A stretch of 64,000 bases of DNA from Xenopus tropicalis. Taxonomy: Eukaryota > Chordata > Amphibia > Anura > Pipidae. Shown here piece by piece: positions 1 through 10,218 of this stretch. Every line of letters begins with the position of its first letter. The first letter of the stretch is position 1. Below the pieces are notes generated by a model, which saw nothing but the letters and a program-made list of their open reading frames with translations, had not been told where the DNA came from and made no database searches. The stretch covers positions 50,171,358 to 50,235,357 of the forward strand of contig NC_030683.2 of the NCBI RefSeq assembly GCF_000004195.4. The letters run 5' to 3'. The position numbers and the translations under genes are program-made.

Positions 1-77
1 TTATTATTTTAACTTTTTATGGCTTATTCTTCCATCAATCTTTAAGTCTGTCATTTCAACCACTGCCTGGTAGCTAT

Positions 78-240
78 GGTAAATCAGACCCTAGGAAATA
101 GGCCTGGACTCGCAATCTGTGGATTCTGGCAAATGCCAGAGGCGCTGCTGTAAGATGTAATAGACTATTTATTGGGCTGGTGAAGGGCTGCTTAAACCTC
201 TGTGTACTTGGAATGCCAGGACCTATTTTGAATCCCAGTC
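78..240 (+). repeat. Dispersed repeat, paired with 59700-59860
   Basis: The stretch with TGTGGATTCTGGCAAATGCC, then GCTGCTGTAAGATG and TTTATTGGGCTGG, has a diverged copy in the same orientation at about 59715-59860 (TGTAGATTCTGACAAATGCC, GCTGCTTTAAGATG). This is an old interspersed element; its class cannot be told from the sequence. Confidence 0.55.
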
Positions 241-1848
241 CAGACCAGCTAGGACCAGATGTCTGCTAAAATTGCAGAATGGAGAGATGTTGAACAAAAA
301 TCAAAGTAATTAAATAACCACAAGCATTATTACTGAAGTTGAAACTTTTACTACTTTGGGTAAAGTTTATGAATATGTATTAACTATATCTTCATTAAAT
401 AGAATATACTGATTGTGGCTTATTTAGGCTGATTAAGCATGGCAGTCCCAGGACACAAGCCTACATCAATATACATCATATTTATGCACTGATTGCACCC
501 AATCACCAGTCATACAGTATTCTCATGTTATTGTATGATCTTACTCTTATTATGCTTTATTTTTTTTAATCTATTTTGCCTTCTTTCACCTTTTTCTCAT
601 GTGCTTTTCAAAAATTTTATTGATATTAAATATTTTACCCCTTTAAATGACCAGTGGTGTACCTAGTCGGTGCCGTGCCTCCTGTAAAAAATCTTGGGAG
701 GAGCTAGGCACACTGTAACTATTACCACGGTCCCCCACCCACCCTCTACCTGCCACATCTACTAATTACTCTGTGGGGCTTTAAAATAGTGGATGCAGCA
801 TAAAAAAGCAGTAGCACTAAAAAGGTACAATTAATACTAAGTCAGATAAATGTCTTGCTACTGCATTGTACAGGATGTATTCATTACTGATATATGGGCC
901 ACATGGAGTGTCTTCACCTTTAAAAAAAAAAAAAAAAAAAGAGACTTCTCAGAGAATTCTTACCTTTAACATGGTTATGTGCTTAGTGATAATTGTCTTA
1001 TTAACAGAACAGGCTACCTAACCCATCATTGTGACAGGAAAACAATAGGATCATATTTACAGAAAAAGTCACAGCTGCCCCATCCAAAATGAAATTATCT
1101 TTGATTTTGTGTCATGGGGATGTTCATTAGAGACTCGCTAGGGGCTCAGCTCAGCATATGATGCTCACCCATAACTCAGTGCAACACTTGTCATCAGGGC
1201 TCTTGCTCTAAATTTCTGGCATTTCTGCTATGTTTGATATAGGAAATGAGGAAATAACTAAAATAACAAGCAAGCAAAGGGAACTTACACTAAGCAGCTA
1301 AGTAGTACTGCATGGTACAATTTACTACTGCTATTATAAGGCAGAAATTTGAACCATACATGAAAAAAATATATATTCGCACCTAAATATAAATCAGGGA
1401 CACCAATATCCTGAAAGGCACATCCTGAGTTTGGTCATAAGCGCAGTTGCGGCCCCACTAATTTCCCCACAGTTAGTTGCACATAAAAGCCCACTCATTA
1501 AAGATACTTGCATCACTTGAGCACTTTGCGTCAATGGGCACAGAGCACTTGCGCCTAAAGAACAGGGTGGACTTGTCACTAGAAACTACATCAAGCAGAC
1601 CCTGCTGAAATTGCATCCAATTTGTGGCAAAGTGCAAGCACAATTGCCTATATTTTGATACATCGGCTTCAATTGCATCACTCGCAATGCCCCCTGGTCC
1701 CCACATTGATGCTGGAATTCTGAAAGAAACATTGCACTATTAAAACATGCAGATTATGCTTCAAGTTGCACTTTGCTTTTGTAAATGACTAGTTGTATCT
1801 TTCTAACTTCATACTTGGTGCTTATTTAGTAAAAAGGGTACTCTTATA

Positions 1849-2123
1849 CAGTGATCCCCAACCAGTGGCTTGTGGGCAACATGTTGCTCAAGAACCCCTT
1901 GAACGTTGCTCCCAGGGACCTCAAAGTAGGTGCTCATTTCTTAACTCCTGGCTTGGAGGCAAGTTTTGTGGAAAACCCAGTTTGATGCCAGACAGAGCCT
2001 TCTATAGGCTGCCAGTCCACATAGGGGCTACCAAATAGCCAATTATAGCTCTTATTTGTACCCCGGGAACTTTTTCAATGCTTGTGTTGCTCCCTAAAAC
2101 TTTTTAAAAGGTTGGGGATCCCT
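1849..2123 (+). mobile_element. hAT-like MITE, CCCCAACCAGTGG family, copy 1
   Basis: It begins CAGTGATCCCCAACCAGTGG and ends GGTTGGGGATCCC, so the ends are inverted repeats. The body has the family landmarks: AACATGTTGCTC, a conserved GGCTTGGAGGCAAGTTTTG block and TAGGCTGCCAGTCC. No transposase. The right end appears eroded and no target duplication is obvious. Other copies are at 2773-3078, 29326-29617 and 49431-49738, with a fragment at 51897-51935. Confidence 0.75.
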
Positions 2124-2772
2124 AAACTAGAGAGTCTTCTATTCTCTATTCTATTCTTCATATAACAAACAGGTTTGAAAAATGATGTACATAATTTCAT
2201 ATGTCAACACAAATTTTTGGGTTGCAAAGCTGACTCCCAGAATTGATCTGGATAAGAATCCCAGATAACACCAAGAGAAAATGAATATGTTATTGAAATA
2301 GGAATGAAAAATAACAAAAGCTACATTTGTTTTCACAAGCGCAGCATGCTAAATAATTTCCCTCCGTTTTTGTATAGGGATAGTAATTCATTTAGAGTTG
2401 GTAAATTGGGACATCATATCGGTGTCTAATAAATGAAAGGATTAGCTTCTATATGTTTAAGCTATACACTCGGTGGGCCAAACTCTTTTTATCTACTAAG
2501 CAAAAGTTGGTGTCAATTAAGTGTAATCTTTATAAATCTTATTTTTTTTCAGCATGAATGAATGAATATATACACAGCAAAATAATATAATATATGATGT
2601 TGTATTGTGAAACGTCCAGGAGCAGTGTCAGACTGGGGTATGTAGGGCCCATCAAAGAACCTGGCCTCAAGGGCCCACCATATACTGACTTGTATTGGGG
2701 GAGCAGAGTTAGTAAACCAGTGTGCACAGTGCACACAAGAAGTCTGCCTGCAGGTTGCTTATCAAACTAAGG

Positions 2773-3078
2773 CAGGGATCCATAACCTTTTATACCTATG
2801 AGTCACATTTAAATGGAAAAAGTGTTGGGGAGCAACACAAGCATGAAAAGGGTTCCTGGGGGTGCAAATAAGATATATAATTGGCTACTATGTGGACTGG
2901 CAGCTTACAGAAGGCATTATATCTGCTTGGCATTATACTGGGTTTTTATGCAATCAAAACCTGCCTCCATACCAGAAATTAAAAAATGAGCACCTGCTTT
3001 TGAGGCCACTAGAAACAACATACAAGGGGTTGGTGAGCAACGCAATGTTGCTCATTAGTGACTGGTTGGGGATCACTG
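2773..3078 (-). mobile_element. hAT-like MITE, CCCCAACCAGTGG family, copy 2
   Basis: Reverse orientation: starts CAGGGATCCATAACC and ends CTGGTTGGGGATCACTG. It holds the GGGGAGCAACACAAGC and GCAACGCAATGTTGCTC landmarks on the opposite strand. The flanking 8-mers AACTAAGG and CTCTAGTT do not match, so the target duplication is lost. Confidence 0.75.
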
Positions 3079-3749
3079 CTCTAGTTACAAGTATGTTGGC
3101 GGTCTGAAACCAGTATTTGGAAAATGGAATAATGGAAAGGATCACAGATATAGCATGTAAAGTAAAAGAAGTAGTTACAGTCGAATACATACTGCAGCTG
3201 GAGCTATAGCCACTCTCACTTTTGTCCATGTTCCATCCAGAAATTAATGTAAAGAATCTCTTGAAACTGACCCTAAAACTAAGTGCTTTTGCTTGCCCAG
3301 ATAATCAGGCAGTAGGATTAAAACTGGACAAACTAAATCTTTGAGTGCTCTTTGCATATAACATTTTAGAACTATTGCCATGTGGCTTCTGAAAGCATTT
3401 TAACTTTTCCTTCCTCCAAATCACTGACAGTGCAGTGAGCTGTCCTCCATTGCTCAGACATAGTATATAGTTCTTGTCTAAAAACTCAGCTGTACATGTA
3501 TTTAGGAGAAAAACACATGAAAAGTGCCCTCACTGTCACTAATGGCATGGATTTTGAAAAAATGTATTTTGATCAAGAGAAAAAGTTTTTCCCATTGAAC
3601 TGAATCTCAGTTATAAATCGGAAACCCAATACCAAAAGATTTGGTTGAACGTTCTATATAAATGTTGTATTGGTAAAGAATTATTTTTAAACAGGATGGT
3701 CACCAACTTACAGGTTATCAAATTCTGATATACACAAAAAGTTTCATAG

Positions 3750-3925
3750 GTGCAGATTTATGTGATATTAGATATCACCGCACTTTCACTTCACTGGATT
3801 TTAGAAGCATATTTATCAAATGGTGAACTCTGACCAATACACTGACAAAAAAGGCAGGAATTAATAAAAATGGGTGAATTTTTATGTGGTAAACTTTAAT
3901 CTCACATTTTGAAAATCTGTCTCAT
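3750..3925. repeat. Degraded copy of the 61638-61856 palindromic MITE
   Basis: GCAGATTTATGTGATATTAG, TTAGAAGCATATTTATCAAA, GGTGAATTTTTATGTG and CTCACATTTTGAAAATCTG occur in the same order as equivalents in the better-preserved element at 61638-61856. The ends are worn and the target duplication is not recognisable. Confidence 0.6.
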
Positions 3926-5548
3926 AGTGTTTTATTACTAAGCAGCACCCCCCTCCCCCTAAAAATGGAGGCTACTAAGTCATTTGTTTCATATTAAAGG
4001 TAGAGACATTAAAAGGTTTTGTACGGTATATCTTTCATCATGAATATATCTAGATTTGATAAGTGACAGTTACTCTGTGGTGCAGAGCTAGAAATAGTCC
4101 AAGAGAATGAGGTCAATAACAACTAGTCCTCTTTTCTAAGGCTGCAAATCACATCAGTATCTATAGTATCTATTAACAGTATCACATAGCTGAAATATTA
4201 TAATATTCTATGTACTGACGATTCAAATCCAGTGTGTTCAGTTTTTACTTTCAAACTAGGATTTGTGTTTTGTTTGGTATATAGCCATATTATTTGTGAA
4301 GGATTTGCTAGTTGGCTCAAACAGGTAGTGTTTTAACATACAATGATTGATAAGTTTAAGGCAAATGTTAGTTAACAAAGCCCATTCTTTTTTATTGTGC
4401 CTGTACCTACTCCACACGTAGCCACCTAACGCAGGTGAGAGGCAACAATCTTCCCTTTGGCTGTTCAGGGTAAACTTATCTTTTCTCTACAGCGGAATGC
4501 ACACAAAAAAGGCACCCCATGGAAATACATGTAAAAATGCCCATCCGTAGGAGCCCAATAGATGCATAAAATGCCAACTGCCACCTAAGAAACAGGTCAA
4601 ACCCCTGAGCAAGGAAAGCTACTTTATGTGCAGCAACAGGCAACACTACAAAACAAATGTTTGACTAGTAGAAGCTCAACAGGTGAGACAATGTGTTAAG
4701 TGGTTAAACATGGGCTGCCTTTAAACTTCAAAGTGTTCCTTTAATTATTATCTAATTTAAGCAACCTCAGGCACTGAGGCTTCCGGTTCTTTAGCAATTT
4801 GTGTTTCCCTTGGAAGGAAATTACATGTTTTGGAATTCCATTCTTTACCAAGGGCTTTGTTAGCATATTTTCATATTAAGATAATCAAGACTCTCATAGT
4901 GTAATCAGAAATGAAAGCCCTTATAATATACAGTCATTCAGATAAAAGCATTTTCTAATAAGTCTTATTTTATTTATGGATCTTTAATTGCAATTATAAA
5001 CGATGTCAATCTATACTTTAGAGAAAAAGCAATCCATTTTGAGTTTAAAGGGTTTTTTAAGATTGTATTGTTATTTAAGATGTAAATGCTGGCATTTGAA
5101 ATATTTTTTGATAAAGACAGTAATGTTTATTGACACACAGAGGGTTGTGTTTATCAATTAGTATACTATGAATTCTTAGTACACAAAATGCATTTTTCGA
5201 TTTTATAAATTTAATACTGGAAACTTGCCTTTTCAGTTAACAACTTTATTTTACCTGGGTAGCAAACGTCATTCTTAATTGTAAAAAATGTTCATGATGA
5301 ATAAAAATAACCTAATATTTTATGTAATGTAGGCAGAATTAGTGTACTGGCACTATCATACCATAAACAAACATACATTATCCAACACTACAAACAATTC
5401 AAATTATTTTATTTGCTGTCCAACTGGTGGCCCGCAGACCACATCCGGCCTGTGCTCCACCCCCCCCCCCCCCGCCTTGTGTGGCCCCACCTGTCTGGCT
5501 GCTGTGACTGATTACTTTTGTGTAAGCTTGAAATGGTTTCAACACTAA

Positions 5549-5868
5549 GGGGCAGATTTACTAATCCACGAATTCGAATCCCCAAATGGGAAAAATTCGG
5601 ATTGGAAACGAAGATTTCTGAAGATCGCAAATATCGAAAAAATCGTATTAGTCACGATAATATCGTATTGGCGATCCGAAAGTCACGCAATTTTTGTACC
5701 GAACCATTGTAAACAGTGGTAAAACCTTTCTGATTTTTTCGCGCAAGTGTACGAAAAAGTAGTTCGGTGTACGAAAAAGTCGTGCGGACGCCCGAATTAT
5801 TCAGTGAAAATACGCTCGGAGCATTCGAATGAACGCTCTGAGCGTTCGTGCTTTTGTAAATGTGCCCC
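5549..5868. mobile_element. Palindromic GGGGC MITE, copy H1, nested in copy C
   Basis: The ends are GGGGCAGATTTACTAATCCA and the complementary TTTTGTAAATGTGCCCC, flanked by TAA (5546-5548) and TTA (5869-5871). The 3-bp TWA flanks suggest a PIF/Harbinger-like origin. Copies A and B have uninterrupted sequence at the corresponding point, an empty site showing that H1 inserted into copy C. No coding capacity. Confidence 0.8.
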
Positions 5869-5974
5869 TTAGACTAACTGCCCCCTACTGCATTGTTTAT
5901 ACCTCAGATTCAGGCTGTATGACCCTGTATAGTTTACACCTGTAAGACCCTGCATTGTTCCCACCTTCCATATT

Positions 5975-6470
5975 CTGCCTGCTTTACCCTGCCTGTATGT
6001 GCCATCCTCTGGCTGCAGTGCCCTGCCTGTGTGTGCCATACTCTACCTGCCCAACCCCGCCTGTGTGTACTATACTCTGCCTGCCCTATGCTGCCTGTGT
6101 GTGCCATGCATTGTCTGCCCTCTGCTGCCTGTGTCCCATACTCTCCCTGCCCTACCCTGCTTGTGTGTGCCATACTCTGCCTGCCCTATGCTGCCTGTGT
6201 GTGCCATACTCTGCCTGCACTATGCTGCCTGTGTGTGCCATACTCTGCCTGCCGTATGCTGCCTGTGTGTGCCATACTCTGCCTGCCCTATACTGTCTAT
6301 GTGTGCCATACTCTGCCTGCCGTATGCTGCCTGTGTGTGCCATACTCTGCCTGCCCTATGCTGTCTATGTGTGCCATACTCTGCCTGCCCTATGCTGACT
6401 GTGTGTGCCATACTCTGCCTGCCCTATGCTGACTGTGTGTGCCATACTCTGCCTGCCCTATGCTGCCAGT
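5975..6470. repeat. 34-bp minisatellite array C
   Basis: Tandem units of 34 bp that read CTGCCTGTGTGTGCCATACT then CTGCCTGCCCTATG. About a dozen near-identical units lie from 6150 onward, with more diverged units before them. Because 34 is not a multiple of three and the unit lacks stops, all three frames stay open. This generates long Cys/Pro/Leu-rich ORFs that are artefacts. The same unit fills the arrays at 39790-40468 and 52390-52645, in reverse complement. Confidence 0.9.
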
Positions 6471-7954
6471 GGAAGATGAACCTAGCAGGGGTTTGTTCTG
6501 GGTGTTTTTTAGCATTTGGAATAGTTGTTAGGGGGTCTCTAATGTGTTTCATTATGTGCTGGGGGTTACTGTACTATCCACAGGTGAGGAGGCATATGGA
6601 TTTAATGACTTAATATGACATAATAAACTTATTTCACATATCAGTGAAGGGGGATATCCCTGCAGTGAGCATCACATTTTTTTTTGTGTGCTACCACCAT
6701 TAATGTGGGTATGGTTTATAAACTCTTGTAATATCATGTTGCAAATAATAAAGATACAAATAAAGATACAAATATGGGAAAGAAACCCTCCCTTCATCAT
6801 TAGATTGTGGCTTGGAGTTTGCTAGCCAGAATTGTTTACAAGGTGAATGGAGTTTGGAGACCACAGAAGTGAAAATGGGAGTTTGAGTCTAGATAAAATA
6901 TAGGTAGGTGATAATATTTCCATTAGTTGCGCTCTGCCCATAATTCCACCACCATTTTTAGTTGAATATGCATAGAACACTCTTTCACACAAGTGGCAGG
7001 AAGACTGGGCCATTGAATGGAGCCTGAGACCTAGAAAGAGAAATAAATTGTTCATTTAATATGTATTAGATCTGGTTAATCATTTATTCAAATCAAATGC
7101 TCCATTTATAACACTATTTTTTGAAGACTTCTTGGACACCGTATGCTCTTTGATGCTGAGAGGCAATGTTTATGCAGAACTTTTTAGGTGCCATAATAAA
7201 TAGTAACATACAATATTCGAAATACAAAAACAAGACTTGCTAAACGCCTTTCTGTGCTGTATAATTTATCCAGATAGAAATTGTAGCCTTTGGCCGAACA
7301 ACATATTTTTTCTCTTTATCATTTATAACACCACTCATATAACCTTCAGCCTGCATCATCAATAACAAAAATGCTAGTTTTTCAAGGTTATTTGTCAAAA
7401 ATATGTTTTAGAATCTTGCTCACCTAATATCTTTGCTCTCCATAGTGACAGCGCGTAACAGACCTTGTCATGTGGATTCTGAAATGTATCTGTTCTCAAA
7501 TACGTATAGCTTAAGAACATTTACCAAACTCGTCATTCAGTGATACTCACCTTCAAAATATTTCCTTTCTTTATTACTGTGTTTGATAGATTTGCATCTT
7601 TAGCAGCTGTTGCTAGGGAAACATAACATAGCACAAATGCAATTCTTTAAATTAAAAGGCCAGATGTTTAGCGCATCACATGTTGTTCTTCAGAATGACA
7701 TATTGGGAACTGTGTATCAGATTTGCTTTTAACATTGTGAGAAAGGTTTCCAGATGGGTATCGCTATTGTGGTTTTAATGGAGTCTGCTTTAATATCTGT
7801 GCTAACAGCTGTGATATACAGTTCTTAATGCTGCATAATGTGACAACAACAGTTAGAAACACAAGTATAAAGGCAAAGATTTCAAATTTATGTCCATTCA
7901 TCTAAAAATCTAATATATCTATAACTGTTATATTAAATAACATTACACATTTAA

Positions 7955-8105
7955 CAGGGTGACTAGATCACTTCAGGGACACATCTAAAAAATCCAGCTG
8001 GTAGGGCTGAACTGATTCTGAATTAATTTAAATGCAATCAGTGCTGACCTGCAACATGTATATATTAGATGTGTCCCTGAATTTTCAAGTGATCTGGTCA
8101 CACTA
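7955..8105. mobile_element. Short inverted-repeat MITE, GTGACYAGATCAC ends
   Basis: The left end AGGGTGACTAGATCACTTCA and right end AAGTGATCTGGTCACACT are imperfect inverted repeats enclosing about 110 bp, with an internal inverted pair GGGACACATCTAA / TTAGATGTGTCCC. The 8-mer ATTTAACA occurs at 7949-7956 and 8106-8113, fitting an 8-bp target duplication of hAT type. A related, more eroded hairpin lies near 25010-25095. Confidence 0.7.
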
Positions 8106-8635
8106 ATTTAACAGTGCATAAGGGCCAAATTTGAGCCTGGTCAGTAGCCCAGATATTTGCTTTCAATGGTCTACCTCAAGTTGGATGAAAACAGCTAATC
8201 AATGGCTGGTTGCTATAGGTTGCCAGTTTTGCTAACTGGGTACAGGAAATGCCATCCACCCTGTGTAACAATGCACAGTTCCAAGTTTTTAGGCCAAAAC
8301 CCACCTGTGCATGCAGTGACAGATAAATGCCATTTCTGTAAGTGATGTTATATCAAGGGGCAGATGAGACATGTGCTTGAAGGAGGAAATAGTAGCCATA
8401 GAAAGGAAAGCCCTGGAGCTATAAGTGTAGGGGCTGCGTGGCGAGGGATCCAAATGATCCAAAGGGATGTGATGTCAGGAAAAGACGCACTCACTTCCTT
8501 ATCTTCTGAGCCTTTTGCATATTTTGCAAAAATGTCAGGAGTTTCCCTTCTTTATATTCTTATATTATCTATTAATACCTGAATGTGGATGTTTTCCTGA
8601 ATGCATTGTTATATTGTGCTTTCTGTATCTTCTGC

Positions 8636-8730
8636 ATTGCCACGGGGGTCAGGAAGGAATTTTTTCCCACTAGAGGCACTGGCTTCAGGTTGGGTTTTTT
8701 GCATTTCTCTGAATCAAAACAGTGGATATA
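8636..8730 (+). repeat. CR1/L2-type LINE 3' UTR fragment
   Basis: GGGGTCAGGAAGGAATTTTT, then GGCTTCAGGTTGGGTTTTTT and CTCTGAATCA, is the block that precedes the 3' end of many vertebrate CR1/L2-like LINEs (recognised from memory). A matching reverse-complement block is at about 41788-41930. The ORF readings through it are not genes. Confidence 0.65.
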
Positions 8731-9724
8731 TGATAATGTATTTAAAGTTTTATTTGTCACAGCAGAGGTAGGACCTTGCCAGAGTACTGCACAGGTAAGT
8801 TTAGCAGAGGGAGAAAGGAGATTCACTCCTGTGACTGCACGGTGGATTGATTGATAGATACAGACACTACTACTGCTTGTGCTAGGTGACAGTCTGCTTG
8901 GATGTCCTATCATTGAGACACTTCAGATCCAGGATCGGCAGCAGGGCTGCTGAACTTCTCTCATGGTGGGACATGCAGCTCCTGCTGGTAGCAGAGTTTG
9001 GGGCCATCCTCTTTGTAGGTAGAGGCAGCCTAATACTCAGTGGCAGATATAATGACATAGTGCTGATCTCAAATGGAAGCTATGGAAGTAAAATTCAAGT
9101 CTTCAGTGAGGAACTGAGGAACGGCAGAGCATAGCAGCTATCTCTTATGGAATTCTGCCTTTAGAATATTGCCTTGGGTTAGGCTGGCAATGTCCTATTT
9201 TATTTGATAAAATGGGAATAAATGCTGTGGCCATTTTACTCCACCTCTGTCTCCTGATGTTTCATTAAGATATGTAACAAGGGGGTTTAGTGGGGTGGGG
9301 CAATTGATGAGTCCCCTTGTCATGTCCACCCATACCTGCTGCACTTTACTCAGCTTCAGCTAAAGTAAAGCTGTAACTGCAACTCCATTATCCTCTTGAA
9401 AAATAGATTGTCATATTGTCATATTTTGGAGTATTTTACAAATATGGTGCATTGTGGTTAACATTTAGGGATCTATTGCTAATCCCAACAGATTTTTTTA
9501 AATGTTTTTATTGCCTTATTTTAGTCTTGGTTTTCAGGCCCAGAAAAGGGCAGGACCCACAGGAAAGAGTCAATGACATATGGGTGGATTGTAAGTGACT
9601 TAGCATAGAACACGACACACCTAGCACAGAACACAACATGACAACATCATCACATCATCATCACAATATAGAGTCATGTGCTGTGTCATGAATAGCAATG
9701 GAATACACAAATAAAAGCCTTTCA

Positions 9725-9797
9725 TAACATAGTAACATATGTTGTAATAATTAGGGTTAAAAAGGAAACACCTCCATCAAGTTCAAATTCTAGTCCA
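9725..9797 (-). repeat. CR1-type LINE 3' tail fragment
   Basis: ATAGTAACATATG, then GGGTTAAAAAGGAAACACC and TCCATCAAGTTCAAATTCTA, is a diverged version of the tail of the large LINE at 14750-14830 (GGGTTGAAAAAAGACCTGTG, TCCATCAAGTTCAACCC). It is an old truncated copy on the - strand. Confidence 0.75.
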
Positions 9798-10147
9798 TTT
9801 GAGAAGTGCCTAAATGATGCTTAGATGTGTGCTAGATGGTTTGAAAACAAATAAGAATGCCTAAAAAGTTGTTCTCATTAGTGTCTGTTTAGCTTAAGAC
9901 CAAGATCAGACACCAATGAAAATCTTAGACTACCTGATAATGGTTAGGTACAAGCAAGCTAATGATCTGGTTCATAGCCCTGTGGAAGTGAAGAGATTAA
10001 ACAATGCATTAATGCAAGGCCTAATCAATGAAAACACTTATGATCACAGTATGGACATCTGTCCCTTTGGTCTGTCATGCTGACGGCAGTATATTCATCC
10101 TTGCTTCTGTGTATTGACCGTCTGGTCGTCTTTTTGCATTCCCACAG

Positions 10148-10218
10148 GGGATTATCTCGGCCATCTTAACCAAGTGCACAAGGGACGAAGGATTTATTCC
10201 CATCAATAAAAACCTTTG
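10148..10218 (+). CDS. hgsnat: HGSNAT coding exon, third from the end
   Basis: Heparan-alpha-glucosaminide N-acetyltransferase is a multi-pass lysosomal membrane enzyme. It takes acetyl groups from cytosolic acetyl-CoA and places them on terminal glucosamine of heparan sulfate in the lumen, a step in heparan sulfate breakdown. This 71-nt exon encodes GIISAILTKCTRDEGF followed by IPINKNL. It closely matches the human protein as I remember it (ALTKVSENEGFIPVNKNLW). It follows a CCCACAG acceptor and ends TTTG before GTAAGTG; the split Trp codon TG/G is completed by the next exon at 17340. Reading frame and splice phases agree across all three exons. The next exon is 7.1 kb away, in an intron enlarged by the antisense LINE. 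Confidence 0.93.

Larger units (their letters stand above)
5414..6745. mobile_element. hAT-like element with 34-bp minisatellite, copy C (degraded, nested)
   Basis: The left arm (CTGTCCAACTGGTGGCCCGC, then CACCTGTCTGGCTGCTGTGA) matches the left arms of the elements at 39338 and 51947. A second MITE is inserted at 5549-5868. The body continues with CCTCAGATTCAGGCTGTA, then the minisatellite, then an interruption. A remnant of the right arm near 6685-6730 (CTACCACCATTAATGTGGGT) corresponds to CTACAACCATTAATATGGGT in the other copies. The terminal CAGTGCTG ends are missing or mutated, so this is the oldest of the three. Relative to its arms, the minisatellite is in the opposite orientation to copies A and B. 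Confidence 0.7.
1..10147. other. Gene-poor leading segment, repeats only
   Basis: No coding exon can be supported here. HGSNAT reads rightward from 10148, so this is probably an HGSNAT intron. I looked for the preceding HGSNAT exon, which in human encodes a conserved membrane segment ending just before the GIISAILTK-type exon, and did not find it. It lies upstream of the window or has diverged beyond recognition by eye. The segment contains the repeats listed separately, an A-run near 921-938, and otherwise unremarkable AT-rich DNA. Confidence 0.6.

Noticed and set aside
5955..6613. 147- and 204-codon Cys-rich ORFs
   Set aside because: Same 34-bp minisatellite as at 39790; a frame-open artefact.
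8572..8913. 113-codon - strand ORF
   Set aside because: Its central part is a CR1/L2-type 3' UTR fragment that also occurs, inverted, at 41788-41930.
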